This document shows positions 38,783 to 48,519 of a DNA stretch of 64,000 nt, piece by piece. Origin of the DNA: Enterobacteriaceae bacterium RIT693 (GTDB lineage Bacteria > Pseudomonadota > Gammaproteobacteria > Enterobacterales > Enterobacteriaceae). Location: assembly GCA_009668225.1 (NCBI GenBank), contig WJYK01000006.1, forward strand, positions 62,001 to 126,000. The letters run 5' to 3'. Below the pieces are notes generated by a model. It ran no database searches. It saw only the letters and a program-made list of their open reading frames with translations, and was not told where the DNA came from. Both the position numbers and the translations under genes were made by a program. Numbering within the stretch: position 1 is the stretch's first letter; every line of letters starts with the position of its first letter.

Positions 38783-38965
38783 TCATTCGTCGCAGCCAGT
38801 AACAAGTCGTCGATACACCCATTCTCAATTCTCCTGCGTTAGCCCCTCCGACTCTTTCTTTGCAAAACGGCCAGCCCCCTCTTACCGCCGAGGATAAAAA
38901 ATGGCAATCTGATCGCCGCCTGACCATACTTGAAAAATATTAATAGGGACATTGAGCGTCATCCC

Positions 38966-41392
38966 ATGAGCAAATCGCTGCATACTTTCCTCCTGACCTG
39001 CCTGTTATTTGTCGGCCTGTTTCTGAACGCTGCAAGTCCCCTTGCCGCGCAAACCGAAGGCCAGGAACCCGGCCTGAAAGAAATTGCCGGGCAGCTGAAG
39101 CAATACAAAACACAGATAGACAACATTAAGCAGCAGGTTTCACAGACCAACACCGACAGCCGGCTGATCAAGCTGTTCGACACCACGCAAAAGCTGGGCG
39201 TGGAGGTGGATAACCTGGCCGCCCTGCTGCAGCCGATGCATGAAAAAATTCAGGCTCAGCTGCAGGTTTTGGGGCCTGCCCCGGAGTCTGGCGCGGGAAA
39301 TGAAACCGCCAGCGTGTCCCAGCAGCGCAACGCGCTGAACAGCGACAAAAAGCAGATTGATGAGGCCATCAGTACCTCGCAAAGCCTGCAAACCAATATC
39401 CGCGCGCTGGGTATCCAGATTAACGATCTCCGCCGCACCTACTTTAAATCCCAACTGGCGTCGAACAGCGGGAGCATGTTGAGCGCCACCTTCTGGCTGC
39501 AGGAAGCCGACACCCAGGCCGTGGATATCCAGCGCTTCAACGACTTCTGCCAGCAACTGCTGAAAACCTGGCAGGCGGGCTGGGAGCCAGAGTGGTTCTG
39601 GGGCACCTTCTGGCTGCTCGTGGCCGCCGCCGGGATTGCGTTCTCCGGCTGCTATCTGATTGAGCGGCTGCTGGTCTGGATCAACATCACCTGGTTGCCG
39701 GATGGCCGCCTGCGCCGCAGTTTCAACACGCTGGCCAGCACGTTAGTGACCATGTTTACCATTATGCTGGCGCTTTCTATTGTGAAAAGTGCCTTTTCGC
39801 GAGTGGAGGAGTTCCCTCCGCAGGTCAGCGACTTTGTCGATGGATTCGTTCAGCTAGCCGTGTTTTGCTCGCTAATTTATGGCGCAGGCCGGGCGTTCCT
39901 TTCCCTGAAACGCCCTTCGTGGCGACTGGTGCAAATCGACGACAGCGTGGCCGAAAGCGTGCGTTACTTCCCGTCGCTGCTGGCGGTTCTGGGCCTGCTT
40001 ATTGGCTGCCTCGATCTCTTTAATAATACGATTGGTGCCAGCCTCGGGACCACGATCCGCGCCAACGGGATGATTTCCGCCGTCATGGCCAGCGTCCTGC
40101 TGGTGATGATGGTGCGCGTGCAGCACGCCCACCGGCGGCTGGAAAAAGAAGGCGAACCTGCCGAGAAACGTTCGCGGCTCGATGCGCTGGTCTGCCTGCT
40201 GGTCATGCTCGCCTCGCTGGTGATTCTGGCGTCGCTGCTGATCGGCTACATCGCTTTCGCCCGCTACCTCACCTACCAGGTCATCTGGTTCGGCATGGTG
40301 CTGGTGGCGTTTTATTATCTGGTGACCTTCGCCACCGACTTTTTCGCCGCCGTTTTTTCACCGCACACCGCCACCGGCCAGGCGATGAAAAAGTCGCTGC
40401 GGTTTAAAGACCGGCACCTGGAGCAGCTGGCCGTGGTGTTTACCGCTTTCACCAAATGCGCCCTGCTATTGATGACCATCATCGCACTGTTTAACGGCAC
40501 CTTCGGCACCACCACGCCGAGTCTGTTGATCGGCAAGCTGGTGGCGATTTTAAGCGGCGACGGGCTGAAGCAGCTGCACATCGTGCCCGGTAACTTGCTG
40601 AACGCCGTGCTTTGCCTGGTGATCGGCCTGTACATTCTGCGCGTGACCCAGCGCTGGCTCAGCCAGGAGCTGCTGCCCAAAACCATTACCGATATCGGCA
40701 TTCGTGCGTCGCTGATTACGCTGTTTACCAACGTCGGCTACGTGCTGCTGATCCTCATCACCCTGGCCGCGCTGGGCATTCAGTGGAACAACCTGGCCTG
40801 GATTGTCAGCGCCCTGTCGGTAGGGATCGGCTTTGGCCTGCAGGAGATTGTGAAGAACTTTATCTCCGGCCTGATCCTGCTGACGGAACGCCCGGTCAAG
40901 GTCGGCGATATGATCGGCATCGGCGGCATTGAGGGCGATGTACGCCGGATCAACGTGCGCGCCACGGAGATCCAGCTCAGCGACCGCTCGACGATGATCG
41001 TCCCCAACTCGCAGCTGATTTCCCAGAACGTGCGTAACGCCACCATGGGCAACGCGCAGGGGGTGGTCACCATCGCCCTGACCTTCCCGACCAATATTGA
41101 CCCGGAGCTGGTACGCGATTTACTGCTCAGCGCCTATCAGGACTATGAGGTGATCCTCCCTACGCCTGCGCCGTATGTGCGCTTCAGCCAGCTGGGGCCG
41201 GAAGGCATTATCCTGAGCGTGACCGGCTACGTCCCCAGCCCGCGGATGGTCGGCTCCAGCAAAAGCGAACTGCTGTTTAATATTCTCAAGCTGCTGCGCA
41301 AAAATGAGGTAAATCTCTCCAGCCCGCAGGAAGTTGTTTTTATGAAGCAGCGGGCGAAGGCTTTAGACGATGACGATGAGTTTTCTTCTTAA
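38966..41392 (+). CDS. MscS-family mechanosensitive channel with N-terminal periplasmic DUF3772 domain
   Basis: 808 residues from ATG 38966, chosen because a signal peptide follows (MSKSLHTFLLTCLLF to LAAQ, cleavage near residue 30); a TTG 12 codons earlier is unlikely. A periplasmic coiled region of the DUF3772 type (about 30-205), then about eleven transmembrane helices (205-610), then the MscS pore and beta domain (GIGFGLQEIVKNFISGLILL, RVVKVGDMI-like strand, SQLISQNVRNATMG) and a KALDDDDEFSS tail. A large channel of the type that releases solutes in osmotic downshock. Not syntenic with E. coli; sits between two hairpin repeats. Confidence 0.85.
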   Translation: MSKSLHTFLLTCLLFVGLFLNAASPLAAQTEGQEPGLKEIAGQLKQYKTQIDNIKQQVSQTNTDSRLIKLFDTTQKLGVEVDNLAALLQPMHEKIQAQLQVLGPAPESGAGNETASVSQQRNALNSDKKQIDEAISTSQSLQTNIRALGIQINDLRRTYFKSQLASNSGSMLSATFWLQEADTQAVDIQRFNDFCQQLLKTWQAGWEPEWFWGTFWLLVAAAGIAFSGCYLIERLLVWINITWLPDGRLRRSFNTLASTLVTMFTIMLALSIVKSAFSRVEEFPPQVSDFVDGFVQLAVFCSLIYGAGRAFLSLKRPSWRLVQIDDSVAESVRYFPSLLAVLGLLIGCLDLFNNTIGASLGTTIRANGMISAVMASVLLVMMVRVQHAHRRLEKEGEPAEKRSRLDALVCLLVMLASLVILASLLIGYIAFARYLTYQVIWFGMVLVAFYYLVTFATDFFAAVFSPHTATGQAMKKSLRFKDRHLEQLAVVFTAFTKCALLLMTIIALFNGTFGTTTPSLLIGKLVAILSGDGLKQLHIVPGNLLNAVLCLVIGLYILRVTQRWLSQELLPKTITDIGIRASLITLFTNVGYVLLILITLAALGIQWNNLAWIVSALSVGIGFGLQEIVKNFISGLILLTERPVKVGDMIGIGGIEGDVRRINVRATEIQLSDRSTMIVPNSQLISQNVRNATMGNAQGVVTIALTFPTNIDPELVRDLLLSAYQDYEVILPTPAPYVRFSQLGPEGIILSVTGYVPSPRMVGSSKSELLFNILKLLRKNEVNLSSPQEVVFMKQRAKALDDDDEFSS

Positions 41393-41523
41393 GTAAATCT
41401 TATTTTTGGAGCTGCTTAACACTTACTGGCTATTCAGGAATTTCCTTATAACTGCTGCGTTGAAGGCGGATGCCTTAGTCCCTACCATCCGCATGGTTGA
41501 TCGATTTATAAGGAAATAAAGAC

Positions 41524-41922
41524 ATGCTGGCGATTAAATGGCTCCATCGGCTTTTAACGGCCATTCTGCTGATCGTTGTGATTGGCTATACCTGGATGAA
41601 CCGCAGCTCGCCAAACCCGATCAATCCCCTGAAACGAAAATACCAGGTCAACCACAATACCTGGCTGTATATGACGGAACAAAACAGCGGCGGTGCAACC
41701 GTTCCTGTCGCCTGGCGCTACTACCTGAGCAATCAATTAAGTGGCGACGACAGCGATATTGCCCGCCAGTTAAGTACTGCGACACCGCTCATAGTCGGCT
41801 ATGGCACCATTACCAATATTCAGGTGGACGATAAAAACGTTATTTCTGCCACCTACAGCGGGAAAGTGCTGTCGATATCGGATGATGCAACACAAGTTAG
41901 CTTTAAAATACAGCCACACTAA
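41524..41922 (+). CDS. Hypothetical membrane-anchored protein
   Basis: 132 residues; AAGGAAA upstream of the ATG. One N-terminal membrane segment (about 9-24, LLTAILLIVVIGYTWM), then a soluble domain of probable beta structure (YQVNHNTWLYMTEQ, TPLIVGYGTITNIQVDD, ISATYSGKVLSI). Orientation (N-in) puts the bulk in the periplasm. I do not recognise a family. It lies between the channel gene and the second hairpin repeat. Confidence 0.6.
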   Translation: MLAIKWLHRLLTAILLIVVIGYTWMNRSSPNPINPLKRKYQVNHNTWLYMTEQNSGGATVPVAWRYYLSNQLSGDDSDIARQLSTATPLIVGYGTITNIQVDDKNVISATYSGKVLSISDDATQVSFKIQPH

Positions 41923-41938
41923 AACTGACTTTCCGTGC

Positions 41939-41972
41939 CCGCCTTCACCGTGCTCTATCACGGCGAAGGCGG
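41939..41972. repeat. Hairpin repeat copy 2
   Basis: CCGCCTTC (41939-41946) pairs with GAAGGCGG (41965-41972), inner CCGT/ACGG. The stems and TATCACGGCGAAGGCGG arm are the same as in the copy after roxA (38746-38782). Only loop bases differ. Confidence 0.75.
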
Positions 41973-41985
41973 AAACACCGCTTAT

Positions 41986-42516
41986 TTAGTGAATTCCCTG
42001 CACAATGTTGCCGTCGAGCATCGCCAGCCCCCGCTTTGTTCGCACGAAGCGCGGCGCTTTTACATTCTCTTCCAGCAGGCCGAACACTTCACAGAGCAGA
42101 TCCGCCATCTGCACCTGCAGGTCTTTAGCAAGCTGCTGGCCCAGCAGCACCTGAGCTAAGGCGGCACAATACTCGCAGAGCATATCTGAATCGGTTTCAG
42201 GTGCAGTACCCGGCGCACCCTCCTGCCCCTCTTCCACCGTTAAGCGCTCAATCAAATGCTGCGGCAGCGGCTGCCCCAAAACAACTCTCAGCACTTTAAA
42301 CCCCGCCAACAACCGGCCGCCCAGCGCAATATATTCAGCGTGATTATCTGTTTCGATCAATTCATCCACCCAGCTGCGGCAAACATGCAGCACATGAAAT
42401 AAATCGTCCTTTGCACCCAGCGGCATTTTTAATAACGCTGCGACACCCCCGGCAATAATCGTTTGCCCCGTGGTCATTTCCGTATGCGCGGATGTGTTAC
42501 TATCGGCGTTAGCCAT
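41986..42516 (-). CDS. Hypothetical protein
   Basis: 176 residues; AAGGAG 7 bases upstream of ATG 42516. Largely helical, with glycine/alanine turns early (GGVAALLKM), a variable Thr/Glu/Pro linker (EEGQEGAPGTAPETDSDM, about 94-111) and a C-terminal helical pair ending AMLDGNIVQGIH. No signal peptide or TM. A 21-codon upstream frame (42574-42509) overlaps its start, which could couple translation. Family not recognised. Confidence 0.6.
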   Translation of the reverse strand: MANADSNTSAHTEMTTGQTIIAGGVAALLKMPLGAKDDLFHVLHVCRSWVDELIETDNHAEYIALGGRLLAGFKVLRVVLGQPLPQHLIERLTVEEGQEGAPGTAPETDSDMLCEYCAALAQVLLGQQLAKDLQVQMADLLCEVFGLLEENVKAPRFVRTKRGLAMLDGNIVQGIH

Positions 42517-43290
42517 GATGTGACTCCTTTTCAGTTACGTTGTGGTTAGCCCCTGTCTGGTGTTGGCGCACCATTCGGGGGCGAATTCTTTCTTCTTTAC
42601 CTTTGATTGCCTCTTGAGTACTAAATTCTGTTTTTATACTGGATAAGTCAACAGTGGTTTGGTTTAAAATTATTGGAAACCTAAAAAACTTGAGGGGGAT
42701 CGCGGAAATATGATAATTGGAAACTTGGGTTACATTGGGGAGTTAAGAATTTTGATGTGGTTTTATTAGGTTGTTGATTATCTTCTTAATTTTACATTAA
42801 AATTTTTTAATAAAACTTACAGCACCTTATTCCACCTTGTACAAGTTTGCTAATGAATATTTATCAAAAATCAATTGGCATAATACCTTAATGGTAATCC
42901 GTCCTCACCGAAATGAACTCTGTACATAGTCCAACTATGTTAGTTAAAAGCGTGATACCTACCAATATTAGTGGTTTGGTTTTTATCGAATTAATTTACG
43001 CTAAGATATATATTATTCACAACACACTTTGAAAAAGAAGCAGAAGTTTACTGTTACTTGTCTAATTGGGCAGAGCATAACTAATATCTGGTTGTATCAA
43101 TCAAAAAGAAATAACCAGTTGGTGCAGCAGAGTTTTGACATATTGCTCATATGTCTATTGACCGTTTTTTAACATATCTTTGCTGAAGCAGTATTAATGC
43201 AATTTTTATCTTCGGCATCATTGTGTTGCTATCAATTGACATTATTTAGTTTATTATATGTTTTTGCATTAAGTTAAATAGGAATTATCA
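42517..43290. other. AT-rich non-coding gap at left edge of the defence island
   Basis: About 770 bases, clearly more AT-rich than the flanking core genes. No ORF with an RBS. It lies between two divergent genes and contains their promoters. Low-complexity T/A runs dominate from about 42720; no strong hairpin was seen. Marks the border of horizontally acquired DNA. Confidence 0.5.
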
Positions 43291-44109
43291 ATGAAATGTG
43301 CATTAATTTATGATTTTGATGGAACTCTAGCAGAAGGTGATTGCGCCCAACACGGACTAATGCCTTCTTTAGGAATTGATGATGTTGCCTCTTTTTGGCA
43401 GTCCGTTAAACAACGGGCAAAGGATGATGATGGCGATGAAATATTGTCTTATCTTGGGCTTCTTGCTGAGAAAGCAAGTGAGCTTGGTTCCCAGGAGTTA
43501 ACTGAAGCCAACTTGAAGAAACATGGAAAATCAATCCCATTATTTCCCGGTGTGCAAGACTGGTTTAAGCGAATCAATGATTATGCTCAAGAACATGGTT
43601 TGGAGTTATATCATTACATAATTTCTAGTGGATTAGATGCGATGATTAGAGGCACATCCATAGGGTGTGAATTCCGTGACATCTATGCATGTAAATATCA
43701 TTATTCTCCTGATGGAAAAACCGTTAAATGGCCAGCACAAGCAATCAATTACACTACAAAGACTCAATTTTTATTTAGAATAAATAAAGGCATTCGTAAC
43801 TCATGGGATAATGCAGCCATCAATAAATTCATAGAACCTGAAGAGCGAGAGATCCCTTTCGAAAAAATGATATACTTTGGAGATGGAGACACGGATATTC
43901 CAGCAATGAAAATGATTCGATATCAAGGCGGAATTTCTTTGGCCGTATTTGATAATAAAAAATGGAATAATAAGACTACACAAGAAAAAGTTGAGAAGTT
44001 AATAGCTGAGGAGAGGGCTAATTATGTTGTCCCTGCATTGTATGATGAGGGAAGTCAATTGGATGTTACAGTAAAAGGACTGCTACAGTTATTTAAGAGA
44101 AAGGGGTAG
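43291..44109 (+). CDS. HAD-superfamily hydrolase
   Basis: 272 residues. HAD motif I is YDFDGTLAEGD (Asp8 nucleophile, Asp10), motif II HYIISSG, motif III Lys in the K-rich stretch after a cap, motif IV YFGDGDTDIPAMKM. Catalytic residues are complete. The large cap (about 20-120 and 130-195) resembles phosphoserine/pyridoxal-type C1 caps, but the substrate is unknown. AT-rich codons unlike the flanking core genes. RBS AGGAA. It is convergent with the RT locus and may be separate from it. Confidence 0.82.
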   Translation: MKCALIYDFDGTLAEGDCAQHGLMPSLGIDDVASFWQSVKQRAKDDDGDEILSYLGLLAEKASELGSQELTEANLKKHGKSIPLFPGVQDWFKRINDYAQEHGLELYHYIISSGLDAMIRGTSIGCEFRDIYACKYHYSPDGKTVKWPAQAINYTTKTQFLFRINKGIRNSWDNAAINKFIEPEEREIPFEKMIYFGDGDTDIPAMKMIRYQGGISLAVFDNKKWNNKTTQEKVEKLIAEERANYVVPALYDEGSQLDVTVKGLLQLFKRKG

Positions 44110-44374
44110 CAATGTAATGACGTCCGATCCTGACTCAAAGCTAACAAATTATTTTCGTAGAAGTTCCGAAGCGATCAAGGAGCGAAAGTTAAAGTCGCGA
44201 TACCAAATTTATCACGCAATTTAGTACCTATCCCACAAAATGATTTACAACCCCTGGGGGTGGCAAAGATCTTGATCCTTACCACCCACAGAGAAAAGGA
44301 GCCCAAAAGCGATCTTGGAATGTTACATTTTCCAGTGGACCTATTGTGTGGAGTCGCCCTATTGGGATATGGGC
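44110..44374. other. Short gap with degraded coding traces
   Basis: 265 bases between convergent genes. A 35-codon frame (MTSDPDSKLTNYF, ATG 44117) stops at an in-frame TAG, and a different frame stays open for about 80 codons to 44382. This looks like the remains of an older gene but no family is recognised. Confidence 0.35.
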
Positions 44375-44809
44375 CTAATTAGCTGCACATTTTATGAGAT
44401 TCAATATTGGGAAAATATAGAGTTCTTCTTCAACAACTTTAGTTTTCTTAAAATGTTCAGAATGAAACTTTAAATGTTTTATTAACGTTTTCTCCCAAGA
44501 TTCATCTTTAATATTACCTTCAACCTCAACTATTTTCTCGAAGCAGAATATCATTCTTGCCACGTACCAAACATATTGGTCATACATAGGGTCTCGCTCA
44601 TGTCTACCATCAACAGTGTAACCCTTAGAGAAATGCGGGTTTTCCATAGCTAATTGCAAATATGCTTGATAAGCCGTGTCTGCAATAGTTTTTTTGGCAA
44701 TTTCTTTGCTCTCACAGATGGTTGCTTTGGCAACTAAAATCGCCCAAATAGCCACTCCAGCACTTACCAACGGAGAAGCTATAGTAGCTAACTTAACTAA
44801 TGTGTCCAT
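44375..44809 (-). CDS. Small membrane protein of the RT-nitrilase locus (DRT1 partner-like)
   Basis: 144 residues; one N-terminal transmembrane helix (about 10-28, ASPLVSAGVAIWAILVA), then a cytosolic helical domain rich in charged residues with an aromatic block DQYVWYVARMIFCFEKI. It starts 8 bases after the RT stop codon, so it is co-transcribed. Known DRT type 1 loci pair an RT-nitrilase with a small membrane protein; this fits that pattern by position, size and topology. Role in defence is inferred. Confidence 0.75.
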   Translation of the reverse strand: MDTLVKLATIASPLVSAGVAIWAILVAKATICESKEIAKKTIADTAYQAYLQLAMENPHFSKGYTVDGRHERDPMYDQYVWYVARMIFCFEKIVEVEGNIKDESWEKTLIKHLKFHSEHFKKTKVVEEELYIFPILNLIKCAAN

Positions 44810-44817
44810 ATGAACTC

Positions 44818-47800
44818 TTAATGTTTTCGATTGAATCCAGCAGGCTGGGACTTTGTCTTTCTGTATAAACTTAGCTTACGCCTAAAAGCTGCTAAATCTA
44901 TATCAGCAGTGCTAATTGCTATTTGGCCAGTCCCATGAGCATGAGAGATCAGTTTGTGATGCTTCTCTTTGTATGGGGCTTGCATACTTGAACCACCATA
45001 CTCTCCCGTATTTGTAATAACAACATGTTGATACATATGCCACTGAAGCGCTGAAGCCATATTATCAAATGTGTCAATATCTTTATTGTACGCCACAATG
45101 ACAAACATATCAGTTAAATCTCTCAGGTCTGCCGCGAGCTTTATATCTGTTGCATCGTAGCAAATCGCGCCAGTTATTTTAAATGGTCCTTCTGGATTCC
45201 CCTCAATCGAAATAATATGTTGGGATGGCCTATATCCCTGAACACCAAGAGTAACTTCATCTACTGTCATATGATATTTACCCTGGTCACGAATACGCCA
45301 CTGAGTTCCTGATTCGGAAGAATCTGGAATGATCCAGCGAGCTTTATTAACAATTTTTCCATCTTGCTCACAGAAGACAAATCCGCAAAATATGATGGCT
45401 TTAGTTTTAAATGCCAGAGCTTTTACTATGTCTTCGTCTTCTGGATGAACAGCCAATTCAGAAAATACAATAAGATCAGCAGTACTGGTATGGTCTCTAG
45501 ATTCCGTCTTAAGTTTAGTATTTAAAGTCTGCTCCGTTAGCTTACAAATTTCCGCGAGGTGCTCTCTATGCTTCCAACGCAAATCGGAATTATCCAGTGT
45601 TACGTCAGAAGGGTGAAAATGTTTATCTTTCGGAAATAACTGCTGTACAGTAACAATTCTAAATTGGTTAGATGCTAACTCAGGTCTACTGACAACAGTA
45701 GGTAATGTTGGAACATTGGATGAAGTGCATATTTGCTTTTCTAAATAAATTAGCCTTTCTATCATACATTTTCTAAACTCATCAAGGCAAGTAATTGACA
45801 ATATATCGTCTTGCTTTATGTACGAAGAAGAAAAACCTGGCCATTGCAATCCATGCTGAAGAAAGCTTGCAAACCAATCAGTTATAGTTCCATATGAACC
45901 TACAATTGATTCTGGTGTATGTAACATTCCCATACGTCGCTTGTAAAACTGAGAACGTATACCATCATACTTTTCGCCATTAAACTTTAAATCATTTCGC
46001 TGAGTGTAATCCACATTACCCAAAGCGGCACTTCTTAGCACACTACACACCCAATATAATTTTTGTGCATCATGTTGTTGAGGGGGATGAGAAGCTACTA
46101 ACCACTCAGGGCTTGCATAGCGCGGGTCTGCAGGTATTTTTCCTATTTTATCTATCGAACATGAAATATTAACACCAGGACGCCATAGTTCTGTCCATGA
46201 TGTTGATACATCTGATAAATTTACTTTTATTTCATGTGGAGAATACTGCTTACCATTAGATTTCCATGCTTTTTTCTCCTTATTACCTAGAAGATCAACT
46301 AATGCTATACCCAGTTTAAGAAGAGCATGTTCATATTTAAACGGATTTTCCTTGAAGCTGATTACTGATGAAAGATTATGCTCCGAACCATTTGGTTTTG
46401 ACTCATTTTTAGGTATGGCCCATCTAAATTCGTTAATCCTATTTTTATCTGTATCACTATCTTTCATCCTAACTATTTCTTTCCAAATTGCGTTCCAAAA
46501 TTCACCACCACGGAAAGCAAAATTGTTTATAATTGAATCTACTGCTTCTTTATTTTTTGTATGTGAAAGTAGAAAAACAGCATTTGCTTGATAATCTTTA
46601 CTGATCTGAGCAGATAATTCAAATAGATAACCATCACTAATATTCAATGGTTCTAAGTGTTTTTTAATCAAGACGTTTTGGAGTCTAGTAAGATCAGGAG
46701 AAGCTTTATTACTAGCTATAAACGGCTTGTTGATTACTGCAAGATAGAGTAGTGCTTGCTGATATGCATAACTTGGAATGTCAGATTTACAAGAAAGTAG
46801 TTTTTGAGCAAATGATGTAACTTCACTCATCAACTTTTGATAATTATACATGTACTCTGGCTGTATATTTCGGTAGAGATCAACGACGCTACGAAATATA
46901 TCAGAAAGAAGATATAGCATGATATATTTATCACACTTATCACGATTTGATTTTATTCTTTCAAAAATATCATCAAGAATGGTTTTATAAGCATCCAGAT
47001 TAGGGTTTATGGCTATTGCCTTACGGAAGATAACCATAATCGATGGATCTTTAAGCCATGCAATAAATAATTTCTTTGCAATCAGCTCAGATTCATTATC
47101 AAATTGCTCTCTCTCTTCAGGTGAGATCAGTTTGCTTTTTTTAGTTAAGCTTGTTTCCAGTCTATGGGCCGAAAATCTACGCAAAGACTCTACTTTAATC
47201 GATTTATCATTGTTAAACCCTGGGAATGAATCATTAGCATCATCGAAGAAATTATCTTGCTCAGTCAGTAATAATTGTTGAAGTGCTGGTATATTATTAT
47301 CTAGCCCGTTACGCTCAGGAATACTCGAAGTTCCTATTTCATGCTGAATTTCATTAATTCTATTTGTAAGGCCGCTTCCGTTATCAATATCTGAAAGTAT
47401 TAAAATTGACGTTTTTTTATCATTGACCTCTAAATAAGGTTCTCCATCTAACTTATCTTGTTTCAATGTTTCATCGAGAACATCTTGAACTAACCCATGC
47501 ACAAATTCCTTAATTTCTTTATTATCTAGCGCCTCTCCAGAAATTACCAACCTGATATCATCTACATATCGACAGTAATCATGCAGTATAATACGGCTAC
47601 CATCACGAAACTTAGAAATTATAGACTCATCAAAATCAATGAGATATGCATTCGCCAGAGCTCCAGCCGATGCTAAGCCTTGAGGAAGCCCAACGATTTT
47701 TTTTAAATCCAAACTTTCAAGTAAATACAAAGAGTCTTTAGGCCATGTCCAATTCAAAATTTGACTTGCCAAACTCCAGAAATCATTATTATCTGAAACA

Positions 47801-48519
47801 TTGTAATCGTAATGTTTAGAAGATATTTCTTTAAGTTTTTTTATCAGAAGATCTATTTTTATAGAGCTAAAAAAGTTTTTCAAATCCAAACTAACAATAT
47901 AAACATCATCAATCCCACTGACTTTATTTACAGTTTCCCTTCCTATATAGATAGGTCTTTGTAGGAAATTTCGATAATCTGTAGAGAACTTCCTGTAATA
48001 TTCGCTTCCACCCCAACGAAATCTGGCCTTATCATTATTCCAATCACAAACAAGCCTATTTCCGTAACTAACAACTTTATTTTTCACATGCTCAGCATAG
48101 CCAAGGCTACTTAGTGAACAATCTTTCTGTCTCGTTTCTAGCGAATCAGCAATACACATCATTACGGCTGTAGCAAAAGACTGCTCCTTGATAGATATAT
48201 TAGCCAATGGTCTTAATTTTCTATCCTCTTTATTTGTAACCCACTTCCCTTTTTTAAAGAACCAGTTAGCACCTTTGGGAGCGAGTATTAATTCAATATC
48301 ATTTTTGGGGAAAGTGGCATTTTTGACTTCATTTGACCATTTAGTGACTTCATCACTAATATCAAATGCACATTTGTCAAGCGCTAATAGGTCTGCATAC
48401 CAATTGTGAGTTCTGACAAAACTGTCTGTTTTTTTCCATGCTAATCCTAAAATAAATGAGTCCTTAAGGTACTCGGAATCAGGTTCGAGGTTATAATACT
48501 TTTTATCAAGTAGTTTCAT
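44818..48519 (-). CDS. Reverse transcriptase-nitrilase fusion (DRT type 1-like defence protein)
   Basis: 1233 residues from ATG 48519 (a TTG three codons earlier is weaker). The RT domain (about 80-380) has SLDLKNFFSSI (catalytic Asp212), GLPQGLASAGALANAYL, and RYVDDI (YVDD at 318-321, two catalytic Asp). A helical middle region (about 400-960) is unassigned. The C-terminal nitrilase domain (about 990-1233) shows the full catalytic triad: Glu1021 (FSELA), Lys1081 (QGKYHM), Cys1120 (AICYD). This architecture is the UG1/DRT1 class of anti-phage reverse transcriptases. The gene is AT-rich and intact. It is followed by the small membrane-protein gene. Which nucleic acid or metabolite it makes is unknown. 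Confidence 0.9.
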   Translation of the reverse strand: MKLLDKKYYNLEPDSEYLKDSFILGLAWKKTDSFVRTHNWYADLLALDKCAFDISDEVTKWSNEVKNATFPKNDIELILAPKGANWFFKKGKWVTNKEDRKLRPLANISIKEQSFATAVMMCIADSLETRQKDCSLSSLGYAEHVKNKVVSYGNRLVCDWNNDKARFRWGGSEYYRKFSTDYRNFLQRPIYIGRETVNKVSGIDDVYIVSLDLKNFFSSIKIDLLIKKLKEISSKHYDYNVSDNNDFWSLASQILNWTWPKDSLYLLESLDLKKIVGLPQGLASAGALANAYLIDFDESIISKFRDGSRIILHDYCRYVDDIRLVISGEALDNKEIKEFVHGLVQDVLDETLKQDKLDGEPYLEVNDKKTSILILSDIDNGSGLTNRINEIQHEIGTSSIPERNGLDNNIPALQQLLLTEQDNFFDDANDSFPGFNNDKSIKVESLRRFSAHRLETSLTKKSKLISPEEREQFDNESELIAKKLFIAWLKDPSIMVIFRKAIAINPNLDAYKTILDDIFERIKSNRDKCDKYIMLYLLSDIFRSVVDLYRNIQPEYMYNYQKLMSEVTSFAQKLLSCKSDIPSYAYQQALLYLAVINKPFIASNKASPDLTRLQNVLIKKHLEPLNISDGYLFELSAQISKDYQANAVFLLSHTKNKEAVDSIINNFAFRGGEFWNAIWKEIVRMKDSDTDKNRINEFRWAIPKNESKPNGSEHNLSSVISFKENPFKYEHALLKLGIALVDLLGNKEKKAWKSNGKQYSPHEIKVNLSDVSTSWTELWRPGVNISCSIDKIGKIPADPRYASPEWLVASHPPQQHDAQKLYWVCSVLRSAALGNVDYTQRNDLKFNGEKYDGIRSQFYKRRMGMLHTPESIVGSYGTITDWFASFLQHGLQWPGFSSSYIKQDDILSITCLDEFRKCMIERLIYLEKQICTSSNVPTLPTVVSRPELASNQFRIVTVQQLFPKDKHFHPSDVTLDNSDLRWKHREHLAEICKLTEQTLNTKLKTESRDHTSTADLIVFSELAVHPEDEDIVKALAFKTKAIIFCGFVFCEQDGKIVNKARWIIPDSSESGTQWRIRDQGKYHMTVDEVTLGVQGYRPSQHIISIEGNPEGPFKITGAICYDATDIKLAADLRDLTDMFVIVAYNKDIDTFDNMASALQWHMYQHVVITNTGEYGGSSMQAPYKEKHHKLISHAHGTGQIAISTADIDLAAFRRKLSLYRKTKSQPAGFNRKH

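Noticed and set aside
42509..42574. 21-codon upstream frame overlapping the start of the 176-residue gene
   Set aside because: No RBS; could couple translation but is not strong enough to list as a gene.
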